Program-made: the position numbers and the translations under genes
Assembly: GCF_040807025.1 (NCBI RefSeq)
Contig: NC_090943.1
Location: 23,589,213 to 23,653,212, forward strand
From: Struthio camelus
Taxonomy: Eukaryota > Chordata > Aves > Struthioniformes > Struthionidae
DNA: 64,000 nucleotides
Direction of reading: 5' to 3'
Notes under the pieces: generated by a model
What the model was told of the DNA's origin: nothing
What the model saw: the letters and a program-made list of their open reading frames with translations, nothing else
Database searches by the model: none
Part shown: piece after piece, positions 24,601 to 34,600 of the stretch
Numbering within the stretch: position 1 is the first letter of the stretch
How the letters are laid out: each line of letters begins with the position of its first letter

Positions 24601-24627
24601 AAAAACCAAGAACCTGTAGAGAGTCAT
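516..24627 (-). CDS. MRC1: Gene B: mannose receptor 1-like paralogue without cysteine-rich domain, 21 exons in window, 3' end missing
   Basis: Second MRC1-like gene in tandem with gene A, starting 3.8 kb after the gene A stop. The 21 exons encode about 920 codons in one frame: signal peptide, FN2, CTLD1, CTLD2, a hybrid CTLD3/4, CTLD5, CTLD6 and CTLD7. CTLD8, membrane segment and tail would lie left of position 1. Eleven exons have exactly the gene A length and all other differences are multiples of three, which argues for a selected, working gene. Two architectural losses are seen: no cysteine-rich exon between signal and FN2, and no counterparts of the gene A exons at 51959-52107, 49621-49820 and 48085-48212. 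The predicted role is a cell-surface C-type lectin with its main EPN/WND site in the hybrid domain, and without the sulphated-sugar site of the cysteine-rich domain. Expression and ligand are unknown. Confidence 0.93.
1257..1486 (-). CDS. MRC1: Gene B exon: CTLD7, N-terminal part
   Basis: A 230-base exon, phase 1 to 0, with [31 protein letters not shown] and LWIGLNSNV. It aligns with gene A 36777-37009. Confidence 0.93.
2943..3045 (-). CDS. MRC1: Gene B exon: CTLD6, C-terminal part
   Basis: A 103-base exon, phase 0 to 1, acceptor TTCCCTAG, donor GTAAGC. It encodes [20 protein letters not shown] and [10 protein letters not shown], closing CTLD6. It is four codons longer than the gene A exon and is visible only from homology and phase. 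Confidence 0.88.
3745..3926 (-). CDS. MRC1: Gene B exon: CTLD6, middle part
   Basis: A 182-base exon, phase 1 to 0, with [28 protein letters not shown] and YSKW. Its acceptor follows a run of about 27 T residues and then ATGGTAG. Confidence 0.91.
3931..3958. repeat. Poly-A/poly-T tract at a splice acceptor
   Basis: About 27 consecutive A on the plus strand, reading as poly-T directly upstream of the CTLD6 acceptor of gene B. It serves as a very long pyrimidine tract. Confidence 0.9.
4215..4310 (-). repeat. Probable old CR1 3'-end fragment
   Basis: The plus strand around gggctagaggagacctcaaa resembles the complement of the CR1 3' end (in the good copy near 60,100, agaggtcccttccaacct). It is short and diverged, so the call is tentative. 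Confidence 0.3.
5773..5887 (-). CDS. MRC1: Gene B exon: CTLD6, N-terminal part
   Basis: A 115-base exon, phase 0 to 1, with [20 protein letters not shown] and [11 protein letters not shown]. Confidence 0.93.
7428..7567 (-). CDS. MRC1: Gene B exon: CTLD5 end (WKD) and CTLD6 start
   Basis: A 140-base exon, phase 1 to 0. It reads GFWKDISC where gene A and human have WNDINC, so one calcium-ligand Asn is replaced by Lys. It continues FICERHNST, a Pro-rich linker and [11 protein letters not shown]. The donor is GTGCAG, an unusual sequence, but the join is at the same place as in gene A and is in frame. Confidence 0.9.
7928..8028 (-). CDS. MRC1: Gene B exon: CTLD5, EPN part
   Basis: A 101-base exon, phase 2 to 1, with [24 protein letters not shown] and VIM. 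EPN is intact. Confidence 0.93.
8950..9014 (-). CDS. MRC1: Gene B exon: CTLD5, second part
   Basis: A 65-base exon, phase 0 to 2, with [15 protein letters not shown]. One codon shorter than gene A 43540-43607. Confidence 0.92.
9741..9904 (-). CDS. MRC1: Gene B exon: CTLD5, N-terminal part
   Basis: A 164-base exon, phase 1 to 0, with [37 protein letters not shown] and FLWKY before donor GTAAGC. Confidence 0.93.
10002..10037 (-). CDS. MRC1: Gene B microexon: linker before CTLD5
   Basis: A 36-base exon, phase 1-1, acceptor TGTTACAG, donor GTAAGT. It encodes [12 protein letters not shown]. Length and phase match gene A 44551-44586. Confidence 0.85.
10038..12772. other. Long gene B intron with a GC-rich patch
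   Basis: A 2.7 kb intron between the hybrid CTLD and the linker microexon. It is mostly AT-rich. Positions about 12,185-12,330 are strongly C-rich (cccgcctgccccagcgccc) without a recognisable gene. Open frames here have no family resemblance. Confidence 0.6.
12773..12917 (-). CDS. MRC1: Gene B exon: C-terminal part of hybrid CTLD3/4 with intact EPN and WND
   Basis: A 145-base exon, phase 0 to 1. It encodes [27 protein letters not shown] and [12 protein letters not shown] and WND are both present, as in the mannose-binding CTLD4 of mammals and unlike gene A. Confidence 0.95.
13521..13608 (-). CDS. MRC1: Gene B exon: middle of hybrid CTLD3/4 (CTLD4-derived)
   Basis: An 88-base exon, phase 2 to 0, matching gene A 47038-47125: [21 protein letters not shown]. 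It lies only 530 bases from the CTLD3-derived exon; the corresponding gene A exons are 5.3 kb apart. Confidence 0.92.
14139..14254 (-). CDS. MRC1: Gene B exon: N-terminal half of hybrid CTLD3/4 (CTLD3-derived)
   Basis: A 116-base exon, phase 0 to 2, matching gene A 52467-52582: [20 protein letters not shown] and AYLATVENR. The next exon is homologous to CTLD4, not CTLD3. The shared phase 2 keeps the frame across the join. Confidence 0.93.
15472..15585 (-). CDS. MRC1: Gene B exon: CTLD2 end and linker
   Basis: A 114-base exon, phase 0-0, with [18 protein letters not shown] and a charged linker ending PGCQR. That last cysteine begins the next CTLD. Confidence 0.93.
16549..16703 (-). CDS. MRC1: Gene B exon: CTLD2, middle part
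   Basis: A 155-base exon, phase 1 to 0, with [26 protein letters not shown] and ENCVVMKGQ. Confidence 0.93.
17584..17766 (-). CDS. MRC1: Gene B exon: CTLD2, N-terminal part
   Basis: A 183-base exon, phase 1-1, with [37 protein letters not shown] and SQLGY. The donor GTGAGT is placed as in gene A. Confidence 0.93.
18994..19140 (-). CDS. MRC1: Gene B exon: CTLD1, C-terminal part
   Basis: A 147-base exon, phase 1-1, with [18 protein letters not shown] and [12 protein letters not shown]. It is four codons longer than gene A in the Ser-rich linker. Confidence 0.93.
19801..20210. other. GC-rich, CpG-containing island inside a gene B intron
   Basis: About 400 bases that are much richer in G and C than the surroundings, with many CpGs (gtcgctgctgcgacaggcgc, gggcggccacggcc). 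It is open in several frames on both strands, which reflects the lack of AT-rich stop codons rather than a gene. It could be a CpG island or an unrecognised repeat. Confidence 0.5.
20662..20775 (-). CDS. MRC1: Gene B exon: CTLD1, middle part
   Basis: A 114-base exon, phase 1-1, with [19 protein letters not shown] and YLNWAPG. The acceptor at 20776 (TAATCTAG) gives exactly the gene A exon length. Another in-frame acceptor at 20833 would add 19 codons, but gene A argues against it. Confidence 0.88.
21753..21914 (-). CDS. MRC1: Gene B exon: CTLD1, N-terminal part
   Basis: A 162-base exon, phase 1-1. It has [19 protein letters not shown] and [13 protein letters not shown], closely matching gene A 58369-58527. 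Confidence 0.93.
23096..23269 (-). CDS. MRC1: Gene B exon: fibronectin type II domain
   Basis: A 174-base exon, phase 1-1, acceptor CTCCCTAG, donor GTAAGT. It has the four FN2 cysteines ([27 protein letters not shown]) and GRSDGWLWC. It is the first folded domain of gene B because no cysteine-rich exon precedes it. Confidence 0.95.
23270..24566. other. Gene B intron 1: no cysteine-rich exon found
   Basis: A 1.3 kb intron where the family normally has the cysteine-rich exon. I compared both strands by eye with the gene A exon at 62603-63004 and found none of its signatures. A chance open frame at 24308-24529 does not fit the phases. Confidence 0.7.
23341..23398. repeat. Degenerate CTAT/CT microsatellite
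   Basis: Repeated ctatc/tctct units (atctatccatctctctctctgtctacctatctacttatctctg) in the gene B intron between signal exon and FN2. Confidence 0.8.
24567..24627 (-). CDS. MRC1: Gene B exon 1: start codon and signal peptide
   Basis: The ATG is at 24625-24627. The exon encodes 20 residues beginning [15 protein letters not shown], a short n-region and hydrophobic core typical of a secretory signal. It ends in phase 1 with donor GTAAGT, which matches the phase-1 acceptor of the FN2 exon and yields the junction SL-D-TFTLRG. It is too short to appear as a notable open frame. Confidence 0.88.
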
Positions 24628-27600
24628 TGCAAATGTTACTTTCCTTTCATTCCTTTACCAGACTGTAAGATTTGCCAGGCATAAAATCCTTCTGAGTGAG
24701 GATAGTGGCAGGTCCTCCTCTGTATCAGAGGGTTGACAGATAAGGCTCTGTACTCTAAATAAGGAAGTATCCTGTCACATGTGGCATTTGGAAATAAATA
24801 GAATGCACATTGCAAACACTACTGACTCTGAAGTGCTAGTCACTTCCAAAACTTACGTCTCCATCCTTTTTACTAGAAGTGATAAGTGGAAGGGTGACAC
24901 TAATCTTTTCTTGGGACTTAGCTCATACTACACATGGGTTAGTCGTTAGGGTGCTACACAGGCCAAATCTCAAAAAAAAAAAAAAGCAGTTTGAGAGCTG
25001 TTGACAAGAAACCTGCAGTGAAATACCAAAGATTAAAAACTCAACCTCTGCTATAATATCTTGGAAAAAGAGGGAGACAAACCACAGTGGTCCAGTACAT
25101 TGTTTCAGCTTCACAGCTCCACACTAGAAGAAAGAGAGGATATTTTACAGGGTGTGCAGTATTTGGTGCATTATGCATTATCGCGCACTCTGAGGGCTAA
25201 AATTGCTTCTATTCTGTGCTATTACATTGCTTCTTTGATCACAGTTTCAGGCTAGGTTGTTTGCCACTACTAGTCAAAGATCTGAAAGTGAAAAAGTTTG
25301 ATGCTACTGGCGAAGCCCTCCTGTAACAGGAGAAGAGCTGAGCTTTCGCCTAGAATACTTTTGTCAAGCAAAATTATGTCTCTGCCTACCTGAGAAATTC
25401 CTAACAAAGGTGTTCAGGGATAAAGCCAAAAGTAAGCTAAATTGGAGAAGGTCCTCTTAATCTGTGACCAAAGTGCTTGCCTGGAGACTTATAATGGGAA
25501 GGGATTCTGGTACAACTATCCTGATATAGCTCTATTGGCAAATTTTTCACATGCAGACAAATACTACTGTTGCTACTATTTTATTTTTATCAGTGCAAGT
25601 AAGTGAAGTTGTGATATGAAATTGAAAGAAGCATGAAGTAAAATGATCAGTTCATGCATAGTGAGATATTATGTACAGAAGCTGAACGGCAGATATCACA
25701 GGAGGAAAAACTGTCTCCGCTTCTGTTTACAGGGTATGTAGAGAAAATTATTGAAAGAACAAGCCAAACCCGTTGACTTGGCTGTTAGCAAAGTACTCAC
25801 AGCAGAAAGAATGTTCAGAAAAAAGTCTGCTTGCCTCTCAACTTTTTTTAATGAGGTGATCAATTTCATTCATTAATTATAGTTAGCTACTATACCATAT
25901 TTACGTGATCATAATTCCTAAAGGCCTCAGTTAGCTTCAGCTGAGGTTTTACAGTGCTATATCTTGTAAAATTTAAAATTATCCAGAAGTAACTTTAAGA
26001 AAAGAAAGAAGAAAAGGCCTTCCTATCAGTTATGCTGATGAAAGCACTATCAGAATTTCATTTTTAGTAAATTTTGAAATACAAAATGTGATACGACTCT
26101 AGCTGTAGTAAGCCCATGAATTCATTCTGTGCAACTACTTAAAACAAACTAACAAATTTTTCTCATTCTTTGTGGATGGCTACTCTAATGGAAAAGAAAA
26201 GCTGTATCAGGAAGGCATAAAGATATGCAAGAATAACTAGAGCCAGCTGACTGGAGATCTCTCTGCGGGTGACATTCTGGGAGAGCCTCATGTCAGCAAG
26301 GCGTGCAAGGTTGGCCCAAAGTGTTAACTAAAGCTGAGTAATGCTAAAACCGGGGATGGGATAGGAGAGGAATAGAAGCGGAGTCTACAGAGTGAAACCG
26401 TAGTTCAAATATACCTGAAATCACAGAGTGAAACTGCTCTGGCGAAGGGAATCCCTAGGGCAAATACCTGGAGGACAATTCCTGCCCAGTGGCCTCCTCT
26501 GCCTCAGGAAGAGTGCGTGCTACCCACACTCTAGCCCAAACTGAGCTTCAGCTCACCTAGTATAAATGGACATTTGTGAGGCTTCACCTCAGCAGGGTTG
26601 CAAAGTGATGGCAAGGGGAAATTAGTGCTGACAGGGGTAACCTGAGAATTCAGGCTGAGGCCTGAGAATTCAGTGTTTCGCAGCTGCCCCTTTCCCACAC
26701 CCAGAGAGCTTGATGCTGCTTACAGACCTTGTGTGTGCAGTCCGGCACGCTGCATTTCGCTGATGCAGGAGAAAGATCTCACAAGCATGCTAAATTCTTG
26801 TTTTCATTTATGCAAAAAAAATCCCTGTGGTCAGGAATCCTTGTGCAGCCTAGACAATGCAGGTTGTATGCTGGGGCTATTGTCTAAACGCTATTCCCCA
26901 AAGTGACTGGTGTCTAAATGATATTTGCATCTCACCTAAATTCTAGTTTGTAATGTTTTTCACTCTGTTTTTCTAATATCTTCTGCTGCATTCCTCAGTT
27001 TCCAGTTCCTCTTTTTGCATTTAAAAATGGAAAGCTAAATTCAGGGAAGTGGAGAGAGAAACGCTCCTTGTTATTTGCAAACAGACGCTGCACAGACAGG
27101 GGTACCCTCCCTTCCACTTTCCACAAATGGCCTTCCAGGTGCGCTGCAGGAACTTTCCTTGGGCACGGCAGTGTTTGGTAGTTTCGCTGCTCCCTTTGGC
27201 TGTGGCTTTCTGCTGAGTCGACATGACTAATAAAAAATAGTAACCGTTCTCATGCTTTTGCCTGCAGGTAAGCTTCTGCAGCACACAGCTGAGCCTATAT
27301 TTAAAGGGTTACCACATTTCTTACACACATTTGTTCTCATTTCCTATCTAATATTGCAACACCTCTCAGAGGGAGTCTTCCCCCACCAGTGCCTAACATG
27401 ATTAGTGAGGATAGAAGTTTTCTCTATCCTGTACGATTAACTGATGTTCACGACGACAATTGAGACGAGGCTGTCACACGCACATGGGAGGCTGCAAGGC
27501 AAGTCCTTTGGGAAAGGAAAATATTGAGACACTGAAGGATGTTACACTTGGGAAAGGAGCCATCTACTTCCAGGGATGTGAAGCTGGATGTCACTCAGTA

Positions 27601-28080
27601 ACTCCTAAAACAGAAAGAACTGTCACTTGATTCACAGGGAATTTTGAGGATGAAAATTGTATTAATAAAACCCTCTATTTATTTGAAAACATTAAAAAGA
27701 GGAAGAAAGAATGCATTGTTTAAACTTTTTGCAAGGGTGACAATATTTTACTTCACACGCATTGAACATACTACAAAGTTAATCGTATCATCAGACTGAA
27801 AAAAAAGCATACCTGAGCTTAATATCCTTTGCTGGTGTGAACTGCATTTTCCATAGCAGAAAATGAGAATGGCAAGGTTTTATCTGCCCAAGTTATCTGA
27901 GATTAGTATACAAAGCCACATTTTTAAAATAAAGGTAGCAGGATACAGCTGTAAAAATCAATAAAACAGGTGGATTGTTGGAGTGAAGCTTGTGGGGCAA
28001 AAGGAGTTCAGGATGGTAACAGAGTTAGGTAAATTTTTTTTGAGTTCTTTGCAGCACTCACAAGGATATGGGAATCCAAT
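24628..28080. other. Intergenic region between gene A 3' end and gene B start
   Basis: About 3.5 kb. It contains a candidate gene B promoter near 24,755 and short poly-A tracts. No coding exon, RNA gene or intact mobile element was recognised. Confidence 0.6.
24755..24770 (-). promoter_or_regulatory. Candidate gene B core promoter: TATA-like and ETS/PU.1-like element
   Basis: About 130 bases upstream of the gene B ATG the minus strand reads TTATTTAG, a weak TATA-like box, directly joined to ACTTCC, the complement of an AGGAAGT ETS/PU.1 core. A GATAAG sequence lies near 24739. PU.1 is known to drive macrophage genes including mammalian MRC1. All of these are short motifs that occur by chance. 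Confidence 0.3.
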
Positions 28081-28098
28081 TTTAAATAGGAATAAGAC

Positions 28099-28115
28099 TT
28101 TATTGAGTATTTATT
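28099..28115 (-). terminator. Candidate polyadenylation signals of gene A
   Basis: Two AATAAA hexamers on the minus strand (28110-28115 and 28099-28104), about 310 bases after the gene A stop, followed by a TG-rich stretch. This is a plausible 3' end giving a 3' UTR of roughly 330-350 bases. It is a motif call only. Confidence 0.6.
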
Positions 28116-28424
28116 CCCACTAGCAGATTATTATAGGTCTTTTTCACTACATCCATTTATTCTTGACAAATTTACACTAGTATTTTTGCTAAGACATGTA
28201 AGAACAACCTGACTGTTACAAAACCATAATGCAAATCAATAATTCTGATTTTGTAAAATGTGATACAAAAGAGGCTACCATTGCAAAAAAAAAAAAAGAA
28301 ATGAGATTTGATTTAAGATTACAGGAATCCTCACTGGAGACTTAACAGGCATATCCTTTAATTTCAACAAGCAGCTGGTTCCTCTGATTTGATATGTGCC
28401 ACAGGACCCATTCTCACTGATTCT

Positions 28425-28609
28425 TCAATCACTGACGCTGCATTTTAGAAGTGTTTCATTGCCACTCTCTCTTGATAGTTGGTTCTGTCTTTTTTTCCTG
28501 TAGTAGTAGATTGACATGCCAGCTCCAAGAAGAGTGAGAATGGCCGAGAAAACCAGTAGCCAAACAGATAGATGAACAGATGCATGAGTCTCTTCGCTCT
28601 TTTCCTTGT
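28425..28609 (-). CDS. MRC1: Gene A last exon: juxtamembrane, transmembrane helix and short tail with stop
   Basis: The last coding exon enters in phase 1 after TTTTCAG and ends at TGA (28425-28427). It encodes a short charged stalk (DKEKSEE), one hydrophobic helix ([18 protein letters not shown]), a stop-transfer YYYRKKRQ and a tail ending CSVSD. After RKKRQ there are about 20 residues; human MRC1 has a tail of about 45 with a FENTLYF endocytosis motif. No tyrosine follows the YYY at the membrane edge. An ETLL string is present but lacks the spacing of an acidic dileucine signal. A further spliced tail exon cannot be excluded, but the in-frame stop comes first. Confidence 0.9.
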
Positions 28610-31600
28610 CTGAAAATGAAGGCATATTACTGTAAGAAGCCTTAGTAATTTTTTATTCCACAGAAGACATGAGAAACAAGGTGGAGATGTTCTCTCCAGT
28701 TTGGATCTGTCTATGACTTGGTCATTGTTCCGCAGTTGAACTCCATGACTAGTCACCTTCGTTGCAGTGGCGTTGTTTCTGCTTCCAATTAGGTGAAAAA
28801 TAGAAGTGACTAGGAAATCAAAGTAGGAGCAATATTCTGCTTATATAAAGAGTCACACTGAGCTTTCCTGCCCCTTGGCCAACACTGGCTAAAGAGCATC
28901 CTCAGTCCGTACACTGTTCTGTACCCTGTTTGTTCCTACTGCCAGTCTGATATACAGTCCTTTATAAGACAGTGAAACAATGAGAGAACAAGAATCTTGC
29001 ATCATCTTAATAGCTTTCAAAATATTGAGGAGCTTAGATAAGAAAATTTCCCTTGTTCTCCCAGTTTGGTGGCTATCACTGTTCTTGGCCCACTCATAAT
29101 GCATAGGAAACATGGAAGAAACTTTGCCATATTTCTTGCTGCCTTATTGAAGAAATGGGGCAAATTCCAACTTCAAGTAAGACCTTTGGTCCGTATAGAG
29201 AAGATCTGATGAGAGCCACCTTTTTAACAGTCATATTTTAGACATGGACATGGGATGCTAATTATTTGAAAGTGAGTTTTACAATATTTTCATCTCAGAT
29301 TGTTTACAATAATAACAATGTAATACCTATGGAAAAAAATTGCAGACACCTCCCCATAGATCTATATGGATTTTAACACTGAAGTTAAAGCTCTCTGTGC
29401 CTGTTCTTAAAGTCAGTCACAAGTTAGGTCATTGCTGAGCTCATCAGCTCAGGCTTATCCCTGAGGCAACCCAAATATGTGGAAGAGGGAGCACTCAAGC
29501 ATGTCTAAAATATAGTGTGGGCTTACCCTAATTGATTTATAACCCTGCATCCCAGTAACTGTCAGCAGTGTTTGTTCTCTAAGAGGGAGTGGTTTGGGAA
29601 AACTCATCTGAGGTTCTTCTTGTATTTAGATTTTCATTAGTTTTTTCTTACAAAAATTCTTACCTTTCTTATGTGGAGGACTCCCACTTGGCTTGACTTC
29701 AGTGAATATTAGAGAAAAATAATATGACATGTCATCAGAATCCATAAAAGTTTGACTATTTCACTAAAATTATGCAGGAACAAAAAAACTCTGAAGGATT
29801 ACTGTCGCGTTAATTATAAATGAAGCAAAAAACAAAGGCTCTATCTTCCTACTTAATATCATTGAACTATAATATTCATATTGTTTTCATATCAAACAAC
29901 ATTCAAATGCTGAATCTTCCTTATGTTCACTTACAAATACCTTTTCACACTTTTCCCTCAAATATTAATTTACTAAGAATGTGATATACAACACTGGAGA
30001 TTAATTTCACATGACATTTTCCAGGAAGCTCTGCGTGTCCAGCTGGATTCTGCTGTTATGGTCAACGTAAGAGAGAGACAAACAAAAGACTTTTATAAAA
30101 TCTTCCGCTGCAAGAGGTGCAAAAAAAGTTTCATGTTCTGAAAAGAGGCATAATTAAAAATACAAGATGTTCTTATTAAGTAAGAAAAAATTACCCTGAA
30201 TCAGGACTTCCAAAGTTATCAGGAAAATAGTTCTCCTGGTTCTTACACATTACAGTTTGGAGACAATGTAGCTACTCAGATCATAACTTAACAAAACAAA
30301 AAGTAAAATGAAAAGAAAAAGAAGAATAGAATGTAAAACAACAGTACAAATCAACAGTAATCCTTACAGAGACAGGAAGTAGATATATATTAGAGCATCT
30401 GAGATATACAGATATATATTAGAGATGATTCAATTGATGGATTTTAGTGCTTCCTTATTACTTTAGTACTATTTAGGCAAAATATGCAGTTAATATTTAT
30501 TTTCTGATAATATTTATTTTATTTTTCTTCACAAAACCTAGGAAGCTAACTATTCATGTCATTAATTTGTGGCCATTTATATACAGAACCAACTTACACA
30601 TAAAAATATATATATTTCAAAACTAAGGGTATAGCTTGTTCCAGTCGCTGTTCTGAGAACTACCATGTCTTGCTACATCTTCAATATTGAAATTGTGTGC
30701 TTTCGACTTCTCAGCTGAACATAGTAATTTGAAATTTTATTTTAAGCAGAAAAAGAGGTTTTCAGCACAGAAGACTATAGATATGTTCCCCATGATTCAC
30801 TGGGACTGACATAACAGACCCTGCAGCATTATATAGCATGCCCATAGCAGAGCAGAATGCAAAAGCTGGAAAATTAAACCTGATCTCATAGCTACCGCAA
30901 AGGAAAGTTCACTGCTTTAAGGACGGCAACCTACCATCTTTTAGAAAAGATTCATTCTAGCCCCTAACTGCAGAGAATGGAATGACAATGTTTTCTTTAA
31001 GGCAATTATATTTTATGTATCTCCACTTGGGAATATCAAAGAAGTGGCACTACCTGTGTTAGTTACCTCTGCGAAATTAGTCTAACATATTCAGAATTTC
31101 ATGAAAGTTTCCAGAAATGCTAATGGATCAGGTTCTGTAGTGACTTCCATGAACTTTTTACTTAATAGAGAAATTCTCCTGATATTATCACTGCAACTCA
31201 AACAGTCAGCCTTTTGGTTTCCCTGATGCACTACTGGCTTTCAAGGTCTTTGAATTAGGCCCAGTAGGAAGCCAGCTATGGATACTGGGCAGTAATGTAA
31301 TTTATGAATATTTCAAGCTGTAAAAGGAAGCTTGATTATTCAGACTAATTCCTCCTTGCATGGGTATAATAATTTTAATAACATTTCCTTCCAGGAAAAG
31401 TCATAATTTGCACAAGTGTTTGACAGATGGTGACGATGGCCTGTGTTAGCCACTCAAAATTTTTCTGAAAGTTTCATTCTCAGTGAGGTTGCTTACAGCA
31501 TGCTACCATATTCACATGTGAGTGAAGACAGTGCTACGAGTTGCTCAGAGTCTACAAAAACAGGTAACTACAAATGTTTAGAAAAATAGGTTAAGCCAAA

Positions 31601-34600
31601 CTAAACTGTCAGGAATTTACTTCCAGATATAGTTTATAAAAATATCTTCTAAACTAACCAATATTTGTTACAAAATTTTAGGCATCGCAGCAGAAAGGGG
31701 ACTAGAGGGACATCGCAGAAACAACTTTTCACAATGAGGGTTGACAAGACTCCGTTAACTTAGAAGATAAATTGAGTCATATGTTGAACAAATCGCAACT
31801 GAGGGCTGCAAGAAGCCAAAAGAGAGAAACTGTATTCAGTAGTAACCCATGAGCCAAAATCAGAAATCCTCCAAAATAAGGGGGATATAAAATGATATAA
31901 GCCAGCATCTGTTTTAGAGAAGACAAAGCTTGAAAAAAGAACTGAGTAAGAGCATCAGGCGCATGCTCTATTTTTTTTATTTTAGCAAAATACCTATGGC
32001 TTTAGCTCAATCTGAGACTCTGGAGTGAATGCAGAGACCATCATGAAGGCCAGTTAAAGATAATCATAAGGCAAGTTATTTCTCATTTCTCTGTGGCTAC
32101 CTCAAAATATAATTACTGTTTTACTCTTCAAAAGAAAAAGCTCATCTTACTTTTACCTTAAAGTTTGTTTAGTATTTAAAATGACTGCAGGGGTCTCACG
32201 ATCCCTTTACTCCTCAACTGTTCTCCTCAGACTAAGATTAAGGAGGGTGATTCCCCCTTCTCCAATGTTGGTCCATGAAGAGAGGAGTAAGCTTGAGATT
32301 CATGGGTCCCCTTGACATTTGAGTAAATACATAGACATAGAAAATGCTAGAAAAGCACAAATTGGTATATACTTGTCGTAAGACGGGAGTCAGAAAACGG
32401 TTTTAAACCATCGGAGCAAAGGTGTCATCATAGGTAGGAGGAGTAGGAACAAAGAGCATAGTATTTTAAGATAGAAATTGGTAAAATGATGAAAAGGATT
32501 ATACAGGGCAATTGAAGAAGATCAAGACATCCCTTTCAGTCCTGATGATTCCTGTGTGTCCATACATACATGTTGCATTATTCGTGCACATGCTGCATGC
32601 TACACAGCGCACATGGTAATGAAAGGGCTATAACATTTTTTAATAAACAGATCTGCTCTGTTACTATTTACAGCACTTACCTTTGGTTTTTTTGCAGATA
32701 AATCCTTTTTCAGAAGAGCATTCAGTGTTATCCCAATAACCGGATGGTGCAGTCATTTCAACACAGCGATGCTCCACACTGGACTCTTTCTCTGCCCAGT
32801 TGACAAAGTCCATTGCAGCATTGTCTAACCACAACCACTGGTCTAAAGTTAAGAGCAATACATTGAATAATAAATTTTAAAATATATCTCATGGATACTT
32901 TAACTCCTTAGCTCAGCAAATGACTTCAAAAGATGTAATAGTAATCCATTTCCTGTAGGAGATCACATTATTTTTCTTGCTAGGAGGTTGTTGATAGGAG
33001 GGTGTTTCAGGAAATGCTACAGTATACTGTACAGAATTACTAAAGGCATAGTTGTAGTACAGTAAATGGCATCCAAGAAAGCTATAGAGAGAGTAAGAAA
33101 TCCCAGAGCACAAGAGATTTTGTTGAAGTTACAACTGAAAAGAAGTTTTTAGCATTTGAGTTCTGGAAAGTATTTAAGTTGCATATGTTGCAGAAGTAAT
33201 CCCACAGCATGGGATACTGGAAATGCTACTCTGCTAGAATTCAAGCAGCTTTCACTGTGAGTTCAGATTTGTGAAAATAGTTTTCATAAAACCACACTGG
33301 ATTAATGTAGGAGAAAGAATTTATAACTATGAAAGAAGAATCAGTTAAATTACTTTTTTACAGCTAAATTATTTTAAAAAACCTGCATAATAGTAAAATA
33401 AATATTTTTCCCCATATACTCCTTCTAGAAATCTGTTGGAAGTTTATTATTTAATTGTATCCAGATAAAATTTGCTCGGAGATATTTGTTTGCTATTAAT
33501 CAGGTCATCTGATATTTGTAATGTCAGTTACTAATTAACAAGTCCAGGTATCCCTCCATTCAGAGTGTGCATCTGACTGTCTCTAGTTCACCCAAAGCAC
33601 TATAAATCCTTACCACGTGCCCTGAAGGGTATATACACATTGAAGAAAAGTTGTGACATAAGTAAATGGAGCACCCCCTGTAAGAACGATACTGGGCTAA
33701 ATGAGCAATTTTCCAGCACAACCCTCTGACAGGAAGTTATGACCACAAAGGCAGGCTCTGTTTGGTGCTTTAAAAAAATGCACACTTATGGCCCATGCTG
33801 CTGGAATCCAGGATCTACACAGACACTTGGCCACTGACCACCACTAGAAGGAGATCATAGAGAGCACAACATATGATTACATATATGCCTAAAGAGAAAA
33901 AGAGAGAGAGGGAGAACGAGATAGAGGGAGGGATATTTCATAGGTATTTAGGCAGAAGTTAACCAGATTTACGAGAGGACCCTTGAATCATCCACATTTT
34001 GATAGCTGGTTCAGTCATCCCAGGAAAGACAGGCCAGTTGCTGTTCAAGGACAGATAAAATCACCATGTCAAGCGACAGTGTTGTTACAGGAAGGTACAC
34101 ACTCACACGTTTTGAGTCTATAAACATATTAGCTTTCTTCATGGAGACAGAGACAGCTTCCAACAATTAGTGTGACAATTTTGCACTCTTAGACTTTATT
34201 GGGTTGAATTCGACTCACATTCTGGGTCTGAAATTCTAGCATTTCGAGGTGATGGTGAGAAACTTTATGTGGACCTTGACCAGAGAATTCAGGTCAATCA
34301 TGAGACTTTGTCTTCTTAAACTACAGTTTTCACGTTAAAAGGATTGGAATAAGCAACACAGCGGAGACATCCTGGGCTAGGCACAACTCTGAATTAGTCT
34401 GCCGACTAAAACTTGAAGACTGTGTCAAAGAGACAAAATGTTTCTTTTCCTTCTGAATCATAATGTTATTACTTTGTCCCAAACCATCCAATGAAATTCA
34501 CTTGGAGACCAGAGCACCTCCATAGTGTTCACTTCATATTATTAGCATAAATTATCTGCCAACTCAGGTGACTTCTAACATAAGGCTTTCGTAATGGATA

